Assembly: GCA_903632075.3 (NCBI GenBank) | Contig: CAHIKZ030000060.1 | Location: forward strand, 862,501 to 926,500 | Length of the DNA stretch: 64,000 bases | From: Acanthosepion pharaonis | Taxonomy: Eukaryota; Mollusca; Cephalopoda; Sepiida; Sepiidae | Direction: 5' to 3' | Shown here: piece by piece, positions 53,330 to 63,876 of the stretch | How positions within the stretch are numbered: position 1 is the first letter of the stretch | How the letters are laid out: each line of letters starts with the position of its first letter | The notes under the pieces: generated by a model | Databases searched by the model: none | What the model saw: only the letters and a program-made list of their open reading frames with translations | Told to the model about the DNA's origin: nothing | Made by a program: the position numbers and the translations under genes

Positions 53330-53470
53330 AGACAGACGGTCACGATAGACAATGCATTTAAATTTTTGAAGATCGTAGTTGACAGGAAATCAAGAAGCCG
53401 GAAGAGACTTCCACAAAACGGAAGTGCAGGGGAATATATAATTAGAATAGAAATTACGATAATGTTCTCA
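53330..53470 (-). pseudogene. L-A LINE fragment, minus
   Basis: ATGCATTTAAATTTTTGAAG, GGAAGAGACTTCCAC..CGGAAG and AATTAGAATAGAA mirror the RLWNSLP..FNLQKFKCN region of L-A on the minus strand. Very short and decayed. Confidence 0.6.
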
Positions 53471-53639
53471 TGTGTTTAACGTCTTCGCAATTTGAAAGCT
53501 TTTCCTTCGTACTCTCGTTTTTACGACTTGCATTCATACATTTGCTTTGTTATTGCAATATTTTGTTAAAATTCTTGTTCAAATATTTAACGAGGCAGTA
53601 GGGGATTTCAAGCGGTATTTTTTTTGTAGTAGAACTCTT

Positions 53640-53965
53640 CAAAAATAGAGAGTATAATAAATGTGCTGCTACAGAAAGATGATGGGGAAACCATAGACCG
53701 AATATGTGAGCAACAACGGGGTTTTGAAGAGAGTAGAAACAAAAAAGAAACTTATATTTAACATCAGGGAGAAGCAGTTGAAATCTTTGGGGTACATAAT
53801 GAGGAAGGATGGCTTGGAAAATCTGGTACTCACAGGACAGTTTGAGGGAAAGGGGGAGAGAGGAAAGCAGCCGTAACGTATTTGAACTTGAGTCAATGGA
53901 TGGCAGAAAAGGGTTTGGGACAAATAGCGAAGAGATAAAACTTATTAAGAGACTAGCAGCATGAT
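53640..53965 (+). pseudogene. L-B LINE C-terminus
   Basis: CCYRKMMGKP, TEYVSNNGVLKRVETKKKLI, REKQLKSLGYIMRKDGLENL, VLTGQFEGKGERGKQP in one frame with one stop, then decayed. Collinear with 28.25 kb. 53970-54360 after it has nothing recognised except short AT-rich sequence. Confidence 0.8.
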
Positions 53966-54372
53966 CCGGCTGTGCTATCACTTGACTTAAAATATTTTTG
54001 CCCTTCCTTGCCTTTAAAGGAGTGCCCTTTGCCATGCTGATGTTGCTACATGCCTTACTTCTCACACTGCGAATTTTTTCTAAGCTCTATACTAAACGTT
54101 AAATCGGTTACCAAAAAGGACTAAACAAAATGAACACAAAACGACGAGCTTTAAAAAAGGACTCGTAACTGAAAGAACCGAATGAAAAAAGAATGTTAAC
54201 AACAAATACTTTTTCACTCCTAACCCAGTTCTGTGGAATCAGAATCAACGTTGAGTTTAAGCAAGCGAATGAGCCATTTGGAGTAAAGTGCCATGCAGAT
54301 TTAAATTTTTCCCACTTGTGATGAATGCAGCTATCGATAATTTTGCATGCTAGCATGCTAGTTAACATTCGT

Positions 54373-54475
54373 GTTAGTCAGCTGTTGGCTCTCACGCTGG
54401 TCAACAGAATCTTCCTGCCTATTCGTGGCAGCCAGCTATTGGCTCTCACTCTGGCCAGTAGAAAATGGCCGCAAA
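54373..54475. repeat. Two-unit short tandem repeat
   Basis: CAGCTGTTGGCTCTCACGCTGG and CAGCTATTGGCTCTCACTCTGG, 54 bp apart. Confidence 0.7.
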
Positions 54476-54635
54476 CTACATGAAAACTGCCGTAGAAGCA
54501 TGAAAAAAAAAACGATTATTTCCACTATCGATGGGAGTTGGGAAATGCGAAGTCGGTCTTGACCTTCTCCTTAACTTGGAGCATGTGCATGTCAATTTTG
54601 GTGCAAATCCATCGAAAATTGCGGCCGTGCATTCG

Positions 54636-54638
<3 letters not shown>

Positions 54639-54702
<64 letters not shown>
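54639..54702. repeat. (CA)n microsatellite
   Basis: About 32 CA units. Directly after it, 54711-54780 resembles a decayed L-B 3' end (RDTRSRKVWRAAIHA) in translation, at low confidence. Confidence 0.95.
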
Positions 54703-54703
<1 letters not shown>

Positions 54704-55269
54704 CCTGCCTTTTATAGATAGAGATACAAGGAGCAGAAAGGTGTGGAGGGCCGCAATACATGCAATAATAAGAACTTGTAAGGAGCTAATTTAGTTATTC
54801 AAATTAACAATTAAGATTCATTGCAATAAAATAGGAAAAAGATAGGAAAACTGAGGAGAGTAACAAGAATTTGTTTTTTTTTTATCACAGTTTATTTTAT
54901 TACTGTAATTTCAAATTACTGAGATACGGGTTAAAAACGGAGAAAAAAAACCTGCCTGAGATAGGGTTAAAAAAAAGAGAAAAAAAACCCCCAAAAAACT
55001 GTGAATTTATTGGTATTAATGAAGGTAAGATTCTCATCCCGGAAGTGCTTTTGCTTTGAGTCCTTGTTTCGTTTGTACTGATTGTTTCATTTTCAATAAT
55101 AAGCTATCAAACGCTCATACAGTATCATATCCAATTAACAATTTCCAAACAATATTTTCAGAAAAGCGAATTATTATTTACGTTATTGTTATGTATTTTT
55201 CTTTTATATTTGAAATAGAGAAATCTTTTTGATTAAAGAATACACAATCTTAACGAAAAAGGAAAGTAG

Positions 55270-55295
55270 TAGTAGTAGTAGTAGTAGGAGATAGG
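55270..55295. repeat. (AGT)n microsatellite
   Basis: Eight trinucleotide units. 54790-55260 before it has no feature apart from A-rich tracts. Confidence 0.9.
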
Positions 55296-55379
55296 GTGAG
55301 ATTAAGATAACAACTATACGTAGCTGAAAAGAAAGTGATGATAAGAATTATGAGAAGGGAAGACAGAAAGACATAAATT

Positions 55380-55741
55380 AGTGAGAAGATGGTGAATGGC
55401 GGGGAATTAAGAAGAGAAGGAAGGAGAGAAGAGAGAAAAGAAGATACAAGTCAAAAGAGGAGAAAGAAACTGTTGGAGAGAAAAGGAAAAAATGAAAAGA
55501 ATTAGTTACAAAGTGAAAAGAGGAGGTTAATGTAAAAAAGGTAGGATAAAGAGAGAGAGAGAGATAAAGAGAGAGAGAGATAAAGAGAGAGAGAGAGAGA
55601 GAGAGACGCACGTAAATGGTTAACGGGAGAAGACGCGCGTGCGAGTGAGAGAGACACGAAGAAATAGCGAAAGTGAGAAAGCGAGTGAGAGAGAAATGCG
55701 GAAATAGAGAAAGACAAAGACGCACCTTAATTGCAAAAGGA

Positions 55742-55786
<45 letters not shown>

Positions 55787-55870
55787 AGAGAGAGCGAGGG
55801 AGAGAGAGAGAGGGGAGAGGAGACGCGCGTAACATCTGAAAGAAAGAAAACGATATTGTCTGGGAATGTA
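55380..55870. repeat. Polypurine (GA)n tract, about 490 bp
   Basis: The plus strand is nearly all A/G with (GA)n runs at 55550-55605 and 55746-55780, plus repeated GACGCGCGT/GACGCAC phrases. Source of several Ser/Leu-rich minus ORFs, which are not genes. Confidence 0.9.
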
Positions 55871-56144
55871 AATGAAAAAGAATAAAAAGCCAAAATTACG
55901 TGGATTATTTAAAGAAGAAAAATAAACAAGTAACGGTTATGGAAGAAAAAGAAGAAAAAGAGAATAAACAAGATTTTTTTTCTTTCTGAAGGAATCAATT
56001 CAGTTACACTTAGGATGATTCTTTCATATTCCGATGCTAATCTGTTTCCAATATACCCGAACAGTATGGGTTGAATTCGAGAGCACGTGCACTTAAAAAC
56101 ACTTCTTTGCTTGAAAAGAATTATTGATCCATCTCTCGGAACAC

Positions 56145-56310
56145 GCACCTCTCTCTCTCTCTCTCTCTCTGGCCTTCACTCTTTTACCATTTTCGCACGT
56201 CACTCACTCACTTTCTCTCCCAGACTTTCTCCCTTCCGCTATTTCTTGGCGTCTCTCTCTTCTCTCTCACACACACACACACGTGTATATGTGTGTGTGT
56301 GTGTGTATCT
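56145..56310. repeat. Polypyrimidine counterpart and CA/TG palindrome
   Basis: (CT)n then CGCACGTCACTCACTCACTT, CGCTATTTCTTGGCGTCTCT, which complements GAAGAAATAGCGAAAGTGAG at 55659. It ends in (CA)n-CGTGTATATGTG-(TG)n. Confidence 0.85.
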
Positions 56311-56640
56311 ATTATTCATAGATCTGCCAATCAAATGACTCGTACAAATATTTAATAATTTTGTTTGTGCTTTTATTTTTGTTATTGGAAACTGTTACTA
56401 CACTTTACTCAATTTGAACATTATTCTAAACATTGGCTGTTTTCGTATATGACGTCTGGTCAAAAAATGTATCGGAACTGTTGCCATGTTGATGAAACTA
56501 AAGCATGCAGAAAAAATTCTGTCGGGTATACACACTTAAAGCTATTACGTTCTCGCTCACACTTTTTGTTTACAGTGGAACTCGGAAGGAAAGTGTGTAG
56601 AGTGTGGACATCTCACTACACCATAGAGGTTCCCCAGTAA

Positions 56641-56855
56641 GCAACTCTTGTGCAGCAGTTTTTGGCCAAGAACAACATTCCCCAGGTCTGATCTTCACCG
56701 TCTTCTTCAGATCGCTCTCCTTGACGCTTGTTCCTATTCAAAAATCAAATTCCACTTGAATGGAATAAGTGTTCACGATGTCGAGGCAATCTGCGGCAGC
56801 TACTCGCTATTCAAAAACAAGAGTTCCAAGAATTCTACCACGAATGGTTAGAGTG
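56641..56855 (+). pseudogene. Mariner-type transposase C-terminus
   Basis: ATLVQQFLAKNNIPQV (the VQQFLAKN.IP segment before the last catalytic Asp of mariner transposases), then, across two frames, LDACSYSKIKFHLNGISVHD, VEAI (for PCDFFLFPK.K..LKG..FDDVEAI) and LLAIQKQEFQEFYHEWLE*. The C-terminal Trp motif is kept. Catalytic residues are disrupted by frameshifts and stops. No terminal repeats identified. Upstream 56365-56640 is an open 91-aa stretch that I cannot place in the transposase. Confidence 0.8.
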
Positions 56856-57199
56856 AGTGGCTTTAGAAAAGGGCTACTTCGAAGGCGATTAAATTCCGAA
56901 TTGATATGTCTTGTAGTTTTATTATTATAGCACCAATCTCGATACTTTTTGATCTACACTCGTATAACTTCTATAGCAATTTATATTAAATTTGTATTTA
57001 GTAGGCATCCGTTTATCTAATGAGATAATGGTAGTATCCTGTTTGGTCAAAATTCAGTCCTTTTTTGAGCAGCACCTGGAGTGTCTTTACGGTCCGATAT
57101 TTACATGGCAGTCTATTCTGCAGGTGGGACAGACGAATGCGTAGAATGTGGAATAAAGATCTAAGATTGACATGAAGTAAAATGATGTCTCCCGTGTTG

Positions 57200-57345
57200 T
57201 TCTCTCACTGGGTCGACTCATCAAGGAGGCGACTTCTTCATAATATCGGCCAAAGAAGATCCCAGTGTGTGGAACCATTGGGATATGCCAGAAAAATATA
57301 CTACAGTTCGACTCATCAAGGCGGTGACTTCTTCGCAATATCGGC
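57200..57345. repeat. Two-unit repeat of about 40 bp
   Basis: TCGACTCATCAAGGAGGCGA, CTTCTTCATAATATCGGCC and TCGACTCATCAAGGCGGTGA, CTTCTTCGCAATATCGGC, 95 bp apart. Unassigned. Confidence 0.7.
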
Positions 57346-57469
57346 AAGACTAGAAAGTGAGAACTGGGCCGCTCTTGGTAATCGGTTCCACAAAGCAGCG
57401 GTTCGTGGGAAGAAGCTGCCCGAATGGAACTTACATCTGGCTAATGGAATACGAAGGGCATGAGATTGG

Positions 57470-58945
57470 TCTGCTACAATGTGCGCGTCTTGGCGGGTCT
57501 TAGACGTGAATATTAGAACTGGTGGAGCTAAGGAAAGTATTTTTTTCTAAACACTTATTTCCCTAGAACATGCGATTGACCAGCAGGAGGCTTGCCACAT
57601 GTCGTTTGTATAAAAGACTTGATCTGAGGAGTTTATTTAAGAACAGGAGTCAGTTTTTCAGGTTGATATTTTGGTATTATGGTATAGTGGGTTATCAGAT
57701 ATAGTGGAGTGTATGAGTTGAAACAGATTAGTTTGATTTGGCCTTGTTAGTTAGAAAGCTCACCACAAGAGGGGTATAAAACAAGAAAATCAAATTGTAA
57801 AGTGAAACAACACATTTACATGATTATAAATCAATTAAGATCTTTACAAATAAAATTAATATATTCTGGTTGATACAAGGTCGTCAAAATATTCGTAGTA
57901 GTCCTTGCAAGAATGATTTTTGTGTACGTAGGCAGGAACGTATGTATGTATGTATGAGCGTTATCGTAGGGTAGGAATGTCTTTGAAGTAATCGCTCATT
58001 CTTAAAATGTTCCGTTCGTTTATCAAGTATAAAAGAGGTGAGGGAGAAGGGTAGAGATAATAATAACGATCGTTTGACGTTTGTCAAGGGACGTGTTAAT
58101 ACGCTCGTCTCCTTCTCTCTGGTGACAAGCGAACTTGCCCGTCTTTTATTTTGTTTGTTGGGCTTGAAAATTCACTCCTGGATATGATTCGGGCTTTTCC
58201 ATTGGGCGAAGAACAAACTTCGCGTCGGCTCGCGAAAAGCTCCGTAAAAGAATTTGTTTCTGAGAATTGAAGATTATTTGAATTTTGTTTTTAAATGTTT
58301 CCTAGTTTTCTAATGGCCGAAAAAACATTTCGCATCAAGGTGTGAAATTTTACGAGTTTTGTTTTGGATTCGTTTTTGCGTGTGTGTTAAGCAAAGTTTG
58401 TAAATTCGAGTCTTTTTAATTTCTAACAAAATCAATGAGTCAGTGCTTAGCATTTGAATTTTAAATCTAGATCTTGTTTTGTTCACTACAATGGTATCTT
58501 ACATTAACTAGACAAAAGTAAGGAATAAAGACGTCTTTTCAGACTTTAAAAAGAATTCGCCAAATTCAGATTTTCCATTCCAATGTGGTGAAATAAATTA
58601 AGCCATGTACTAAATTAAAGAAATATATATTCGATACATACTGTACGAACGTTACGGGTGCAATTCCTTACCTAGAACATATCAAAATCAGAATTTAAGG
58701 ATCTTGATCAAATATAGAAATGTATCATCAACGTGATTCATTTTATCTGTCCTTTTTCCTTGAAAGTTTGAAATTCATTAATCTCAGAGGAAATTCAAAT
58801 TGCTGCTTTCTCCCTTGGCCTCGCGAAGGACGAAAATGTCTCTTACTAATGTGTACCAGTAATTCTGATATTCTTTGAGGAAGTGACTTCTGGTTTCTTC
58901 AGAGCCAGTGAAATATACAAGGGAAGTAACTCGTCATGACTTGAC
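57470..58945. other. No recognisable feature
   Basis: Mostly AT-rich, no long ORF. A short G/C-richer patch near 58140-58260 (GGGCGAAGAACAAACTTCGCG, a small hairpin TTCGCG..CGCGAA around it) is the only local structure. Confidence 0.45.
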
Positions 58946-59089
58946 ATGTGGCCACCATTTATCATAATCTAGCTGTCCAGGGCAAATTTACATCATATAC
59001 ACCATATTCGGAAAGCGATATTCAGTTTAGATTAAAATTATTTCACACATGCAAAGGCCAGGATTATGTCATAGAGAATTTCCAAAATG

Positions 59090-59600
59090 AAACTCCCGTC
59101 CTGGGTATGACGATAAACTACATCCGCGTCCTGGGTAAGACGATAAACTACGTCCAACAGCAAGGCCTCTGATAAGGTGGTTTTGAGGAAGCATGGAACC
59201 ACCTCTTAATTGCTGGTGTTCCCAGGTCCACCCTGACCCGGAGTGGTAACACCTGTTAGGGTCCCAGCTATGGGCAAATAGTTAAACCCGAAATTGGGGT
59301 GAAAACATCACGAAAGGGTAAAAATAGGTTTTAACACCAGAAATACTTTGTAAAAAATTATTATCAGCAATAAATGTTTGAAGAAAAAAACTATTACCAG
59401 CAATACATTTTTGAAAAATAAAAAAATAATACCAACAATAAGTTTTTGAAAAAAAAAACCAGCTATACATTTTTGGAAAAAAATATTACCAGCAATACTT
59501 TTTTGAAGGAAAAATTATTATCAGAAATAGATTTTTGACAAAACAAAATATTACCAGAAATAACAATTTTGTCAGCATTATAACCCATTGAGGTTGATAT
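59090..59600 (-). repeat. Repeat R4, inverted copy
   Basis: Collinear reverse complement of 22190-22720: GTCCTGGGTATGACGATAAA, CAGCAAGGCCTC, GGAACCACCTCTTAATTGCT, CCTGTTAGGGTCCCAGCTAT, GGGCAAATAGTTAA, then reiterated ATTACCAGCAATACATTTTT units. Confidence 0.85.
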
Positions 59601-60060
59601 GCCGTAAAAAAAAAATAAACCAAACCAATCTAAACCAAAGAATACATATTATATTCATACGAATCTATCCTAAAAATGTTGTCGGTATTAAATAACCCAA
59701 TGAGGTTGATATGCCGTTAAACAAAATAAACCAAGCCAATCTAAACCAAAGAATACATATTATATTCATACGAATCTATCCTAAAAATGTTGTCGGCATT
59801 AAATAAACCATTGAGGTTGATATGCCGTAAAACAAAATAAATCAAACCAATCTAAACCAAAGAATACATATTCTATTCATACGAATCTATCCTAAAAATG
59901 TTGTCGGCATAAAATAACCCATTGAGGTTGATATGCCGTAAACCAAACCACAACACACTATACATTATTGAAGGAAAACAAATATTACCAGCAATAAAAA
60001 TTTTGTCGGCATTAAATAACCCATTGAGGTGTTGATATGCCATAAAACAAAACAAACCAA
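59585..60060 (-). repeat. R4-derived 111-bp tandem repeat, about 5 units
   Basis: TTGAGGTTGATATGCCGTAA at 59588, 59701, 59812 and 59923, with a variant at 60022. Each unit has AACCAATCTAAACCAAAGAA and CGAATCTATCCTAAAAATGT. It extends the TTTACGGTATATCAACCTCA end of R4, which is single at 22.2 kb. Confidence 0.85.
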
Positions 60061-60179
60061 AACCAAGATGAAACTTGTTAGAATATGGATTTTGCATGAA
60101 TATTTTGATAGTCGGCTATCTTTTCTGTTAAAAGACAGACTTCAGTTTCTTCTTATTTAGATAAAAAAACAATGAACGA

Positions 60180-60645
60180 CCGTGAACTGTTTGGAATCTG
60201 GTGCTCCAGTTTTATCTCCTCGAGATTCCTGACAAAATTCAAAAAAGGGGGATCGATCCTAACCAAGCATCTCGACATCAGTCATTTTTTCATTGACATG
60301 ATGTGGCTTCCCTCTGTCTTTTTTACAAATATTTTCATGGCAACTGTTTTACTACTGAACTAACTAGATGCAATCGCCACATCTATTCTGAAAGTTTCGT
60401 TTCTAGCACTTCCCACCTGTGGAGTTACTTCCGATTTCATGCTTCCCTGATAACTACAATCTTCAAAAATTTAAATGCAACGTCAACCGCGATCTTTTTC
60501 TTCTTTAACCTTGTTCCTTTTTTAGTTGAGAGGATTGGGAGCAATCCTCTCCATTAAAATCTTCTCATCCTCCTTCACACCCTGTAAGCCCCTGCGTCTT
60601 AGTGGCATTATCACCTTACTTGGGGCGGAACGATTTAAAAATTCC
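60180..60645 (+). pseudogene. L-A LINE, 3' end, decayed
   Basis: ASLCLFYKYFHGNCFTTELT, HIYSESFVSSTSHLW and LQKFKCNVNRD-type motifs in shifting frames. The 3' terminus CTTGGGGCGGAACGATTTAA is a variant of the L-A end. Confidence 0.75.
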
Positions 60646-60687
60646 AAATACATTTATAAAACCAATAATTTATAGATCAATCTAATG

Positions 60688-61023
60688 TTACGGATTATTT
60701 TTGTTTATTTTCAACTCAAAAGTAATAGTTGGCAGATTATGTTTTCGATTAGGTCCTTCCTTTTGGGTGTCAGCTAATCCCGGTTGCAGGTCCCTGCTCA
60801 GGCTCATTTGTGTTTCGTCAACACCCACAGAGATAACCTGTGGTTTATACGGGAAGTAAGACCATTTCATATCGGACATATAGTGCTTCGAAACAGTGCA
60901 AAATCTGGCCTGGCCAGAATTTAAACAAACTACATTCAATCGCTCGGTCACGATGACTTGTGACTTCGTGCTAGCAAAACTATCGATGGAAACTCTCAAG
61001 GCTTGTGTCAATAATAATATCAA
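60688..61023 (-). CDS. Unassigned 111-aa ORF
   Basis: Minus strand, ATG at 61023 (MILLLTQALRVSIDSFASTK, SQVIVTERLNVVCLNSGQAR, FCTVSKHYMSDMKWSYFPYK, PQVISVGVDETQMSLSRDLQ, PGLADTQKEGPN). Compositionally normal, not repeat-derived as far as I can see, and the most protein-like open frame that I cannot link to a TE. No splice signals or start context stand out. It could be a relic of a host exon or of an unrecognised element, or chance. Confidence 0.2.
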   Translation of the reverse strand: MILLLTQALRVSIDSFASTKSQVIVTERLNVVCLNSGQARFCTVSKHYMSDMKWSYFPYKPQVISVGVDETQMSLSRDLQPGLADTQKEGPNRKHNLPTITFELKINKNNP

Positions 61024-61144
61024 CTATGAACATGGACACAATATCTTGGCCGTGTTTTGAAAACTGAAAACATTATATAAATACGTATATGCAACAAACC
61101 ATTTCTTATTTAACAGTTAAAATATTTCATCCTTAAAAATGAGT

Positions 61145-61265
61145 AAATGTATAGCCGAAAGCGCTCGGATTAAAAGAACATTCGTACAGTTTTTATATAA
61201 TTTATCATCTGAAAAGAAAAAAAATATTAGATCGCATGAGAAATTGTATAAAAAAGCTAAATCAA
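61145..61265. repeat. Repeat R6, copy 2
   Basis: TATAGCCGAAAGCGCTCGGA and AGAACATTCGTACAGTTTTT as at 34848. Confidence 0.5.
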
Positions 61266-61289
61266 AGCATCTTGTCTGTCGTATTCAAT

Positions 61290-61318
61290 GAAATATATAT
61301 ATATATATATATATATAT
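61290..61318. repeat. (TA)n microsatellite
   Basis: About 14 TA units. Confidence 0.9.
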
Positions 61319-61507
61319 TTAAGAGTTCTAAGAACACACAGGGGTCATTAAAACATTAAAAGATAAAATGCCGATAAGTAATTCATCATTGCTCTTGGAC
61401 CAACCTTAATTGTTTTATGAACCTTCGCACAGAACTCTTCATTGCCAATTCAAAAAAGACATTCGGATTACTAACACAAAAACAGAGAATGTCTCATATC
61501 GAGAATA

Positions 61508-61510
<3 letters not shown>

Positions 61511-61575
<65 letters not shown>
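61511..61575. repeat. (TG)n microsatellite
   Basis: About 32 TG units, part of the direct repeat flanking the S3 SINE. Confidence 0.95.
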
Positions 61576-61578
<3 letters not shown>

Positions 61579-61619
61579 AAAAATATAGTTGAAAGTTATG
61601 CTATATTTATAGATAAAAG

Positions 61620-62018
61620 GAGGCACGGTGGAGTAGTGGATAGCGGCTTGGATTGAGGAATCGCAGAGCCGAGTTCGAATTCCAGTTGAATCCATTACAT
61701 TCACTTACGTGCTAATACCCTTGGGAAAGGTATGAATCCTCTTCTTATCCCTCCAGCTATGGGTAAAATAGCAGGACAGACTGGGATGGCAACTGGTCTA
61801 GGAGAAGGACAACTCTGAATTCAAAACCTGCAGAGGGTCGTTTGGGAACCTTGTGGCACTTAGTGCACCAGGTCTCTGTATTCGTCCCTTCAAAAAGTGT
61901 GGATGGTCCTGCACGAAGCCTTCACCACTATAATCGAATCTCATGTGCCGGTGTCGGGCTGTCGGTTTCCTGGAAACTGATCTGCATGACCCTCATACGT
62001 CAAATGTCGACGGGAGAG

Positions 62019-62020
<2 letters not shown>
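61620..62020 (+). mobile_element. S3 tRNA-derived SINE with long flanking duplication
   Basis: Head GAGTAGTGGATAGCGG, B box GAGTTCGAATTCC (61671-61683), then GGAAAGGTATGAATCC, CCAGCTATGGGTAAAATAGC, GGAGAAGGACAACTCTGAAT, AAAGTGTGGATGGTCCTGCA, CGAAGCCTTCACCACTATAA. Flanked on both sides by TTATAAAAATATAGTTGAAA and GTTATGCTATATTTATAGAT (61575-61619 and 62074-62119). Confidence 0.85.

Positions 62021-62021
<1 letters not shown>

Positions 62022-62074
<53 letters not shown>
62022..62074. repeat. (TA)n(TG)n microsatellite
   Basis: 3' tail of the S3 SINE joined to the second copy of the flanking TG tract. Confidence 0.9.
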
Positions 62075-62075
<1 letters not shown>

Positions 62076-62221
62076 TATAAAAATATAGTTGAAAGTTATG
62101 CTATATTTATAGATAAAAGTGCTGAGGAAAGTCAGGGAAAGAGTGTATGTAAATATAAATGTGGACACTGATGACATCACTGAGCGGCCATCGTCGTTTC
62201 ATGTAGTTAAGAAACAAACAT

Positions 62222-62300
62222 TAGCTGGTGGCGTAACGGTTATTGGCGTGGAAGGTGGAGTCAGCGAGTCGAGTTTCAATACCGGCTTTGTCTTCATTCT
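62222..62300 (+). mobile_element. tRNA-like SINE head
   Basis: A box TGGCGTAACGG (62229-62239) and B-box-like GAGTTTCAATACC (62271-62283). No matching acceptor stem, so not a tRNA gene. Confidence 0.5.
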
Positions 62301-63390
62301 CTTACTCTTTCCCCACCCTCATCAAAAGCCTATGAACATTTTTATATACTTTCCTATATATTCGAAATTATAGTGCTTTGTTAAAATACCTCTAGCGTCA
62401 TGTAATTGACACAGACATAATTTAGCTGATGATATATTAACGATGGAAGAATATAAAGCATCTTGTAATAAAATAAACGCAAAACGCATTGGTTACGGGT
62501 GTAAAAAATGTGTTTTTGGTCGTGAAGCCATAAAACTTGAGTCTATAGTCAAGAAAAAACCTAACTGGGAAGCTTACTTCAACAAGGTTGATGTCGTCTG
62601 CCTGGCATCTTACAGTTGATGGAGTCAGACATAAGATTACGGAAGCGTGAATAACTAACAGCAGTTTCAAAGAATGAATGAATGCCATCATATCCGTTAA
62701 AGGTGAGGATCGACTGAAAATTGATCTAACGTATCGACACTGCAATAAGCAACGGTTTCGTTTTTTTTAGCACTTTTCAAAGACTTTTCTTCATAAACAG
62801 TTCCAGAGAAAATCAAAAGATTTTGTCGCCAGACCTGCGATGGCTTTATGTAACTCTCTACTGTCTGCTTGGAGACAAGATTTCTTTCCTGAAATAATAT
62901 TTACGTATTCTTCGTTATTCTTGGCTCCACCAATAACACACTGTTTACTATCCTGTCTTGCGTTTCCTTATGTTATTTATATATTTTATTTGCTGTTTTC
63001 TCTGTGTATTTTCTTTGAATCTGTTGGTATTTACCGTTTTCTGTCCTTTTCCTAGCGAAGCGTTTACCATTCTTACCAAATGTCCTCTTCACTCGAAGCT
63101 ATAGGTTTTAGCCAGTTTCTGAGACTTTATTATTCATTCGACATTAAGCTATTTATTATTTATCTCTGTCGTTCTATTTTTCAAGAATCAAACAGAGACA
63201 GAAGGAATAAAAAAAACAGCCCAAGTTTTCTTTTCTTTTGATTTCCCTCTACAACTATATAGACATCTCTTCTGTTTCCTGTTGAACTTATTTTCTCATT
63301 GTAACCAAATTGGACATTTTTTCCTATACTCAAATGTAGCTCATACGAAGCCACAAGTGTGTGTGTGTGTGTTTTGTTTTTTTACAATCG
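62301..63390. other. No recognisable feature
   Basis: Several 70-100-aa open stretches on both strands without familiar motifs, and a short (TG)n at 63358-63372. Confidence 0.45.
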
Positions 63391-63394
63391 TTTT

Positions 63395-63610
63395 AATATA
63401 GAAATCACCACGTTGGAACGTTAAACCATCACATTAACACAAAGTTAAGCAACGTTCAACATGGTCTGTGAATTTGTTGGGTGACCACTTGGTAATACTA
63501 TGTTCTGTAAGCCTGGATGTGCGCGTGGTGTATTAGATGACGGTTGGAACTGGATGTCGAAGAGCGGAGTTCAAATACTATAGTATCCATTATTGTCAGA
63601 TTGTCAATAA
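63395..63610 (+). mobile_element. S1 5S-tRNA SINE, decayed 5S part
   Basis: CACGTTGGAACGTTAAACCA, AAAGTTAAGCAACGTTCAAC, GGTGACCACTTGGTAATACT and TTCTGTAAGCCTGGATGTG follow the order of a 5S sequence. Next comes GTGGTGTATTAGATGACGG and a B-box-like GGAGTTCAAATACT. Confidence 0.75.
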
Positions 63611-63639
63611 TGGCTACTATAATACTTATTTTATTATAA

Positions 63640-63841
63640 ACAATACCCTGATGATGACATGGCTATGTCGAAAGTACTTGGTAATAAAACAAATATGTAT
63701 AAAGACGGCGATTTTCTCTCGTCCTTCAATAATGACATCAAAAAAATTATCCGCAAGTATGAAAGGATCTTATCGAAAATAAGTAGACAGAACATGCCTA
63801 AACTATACAACAAAACATGTCTTAATGAAAACATGCTGCCG

Positions 63842-63876
<35 letters not shown>

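Noticed and set aside
55378..55893. 171-aa Ser/Leu-rich minus ORF
   Set aside because: Translation of the polypurine GA tract; no non-repetitive protein sequence.
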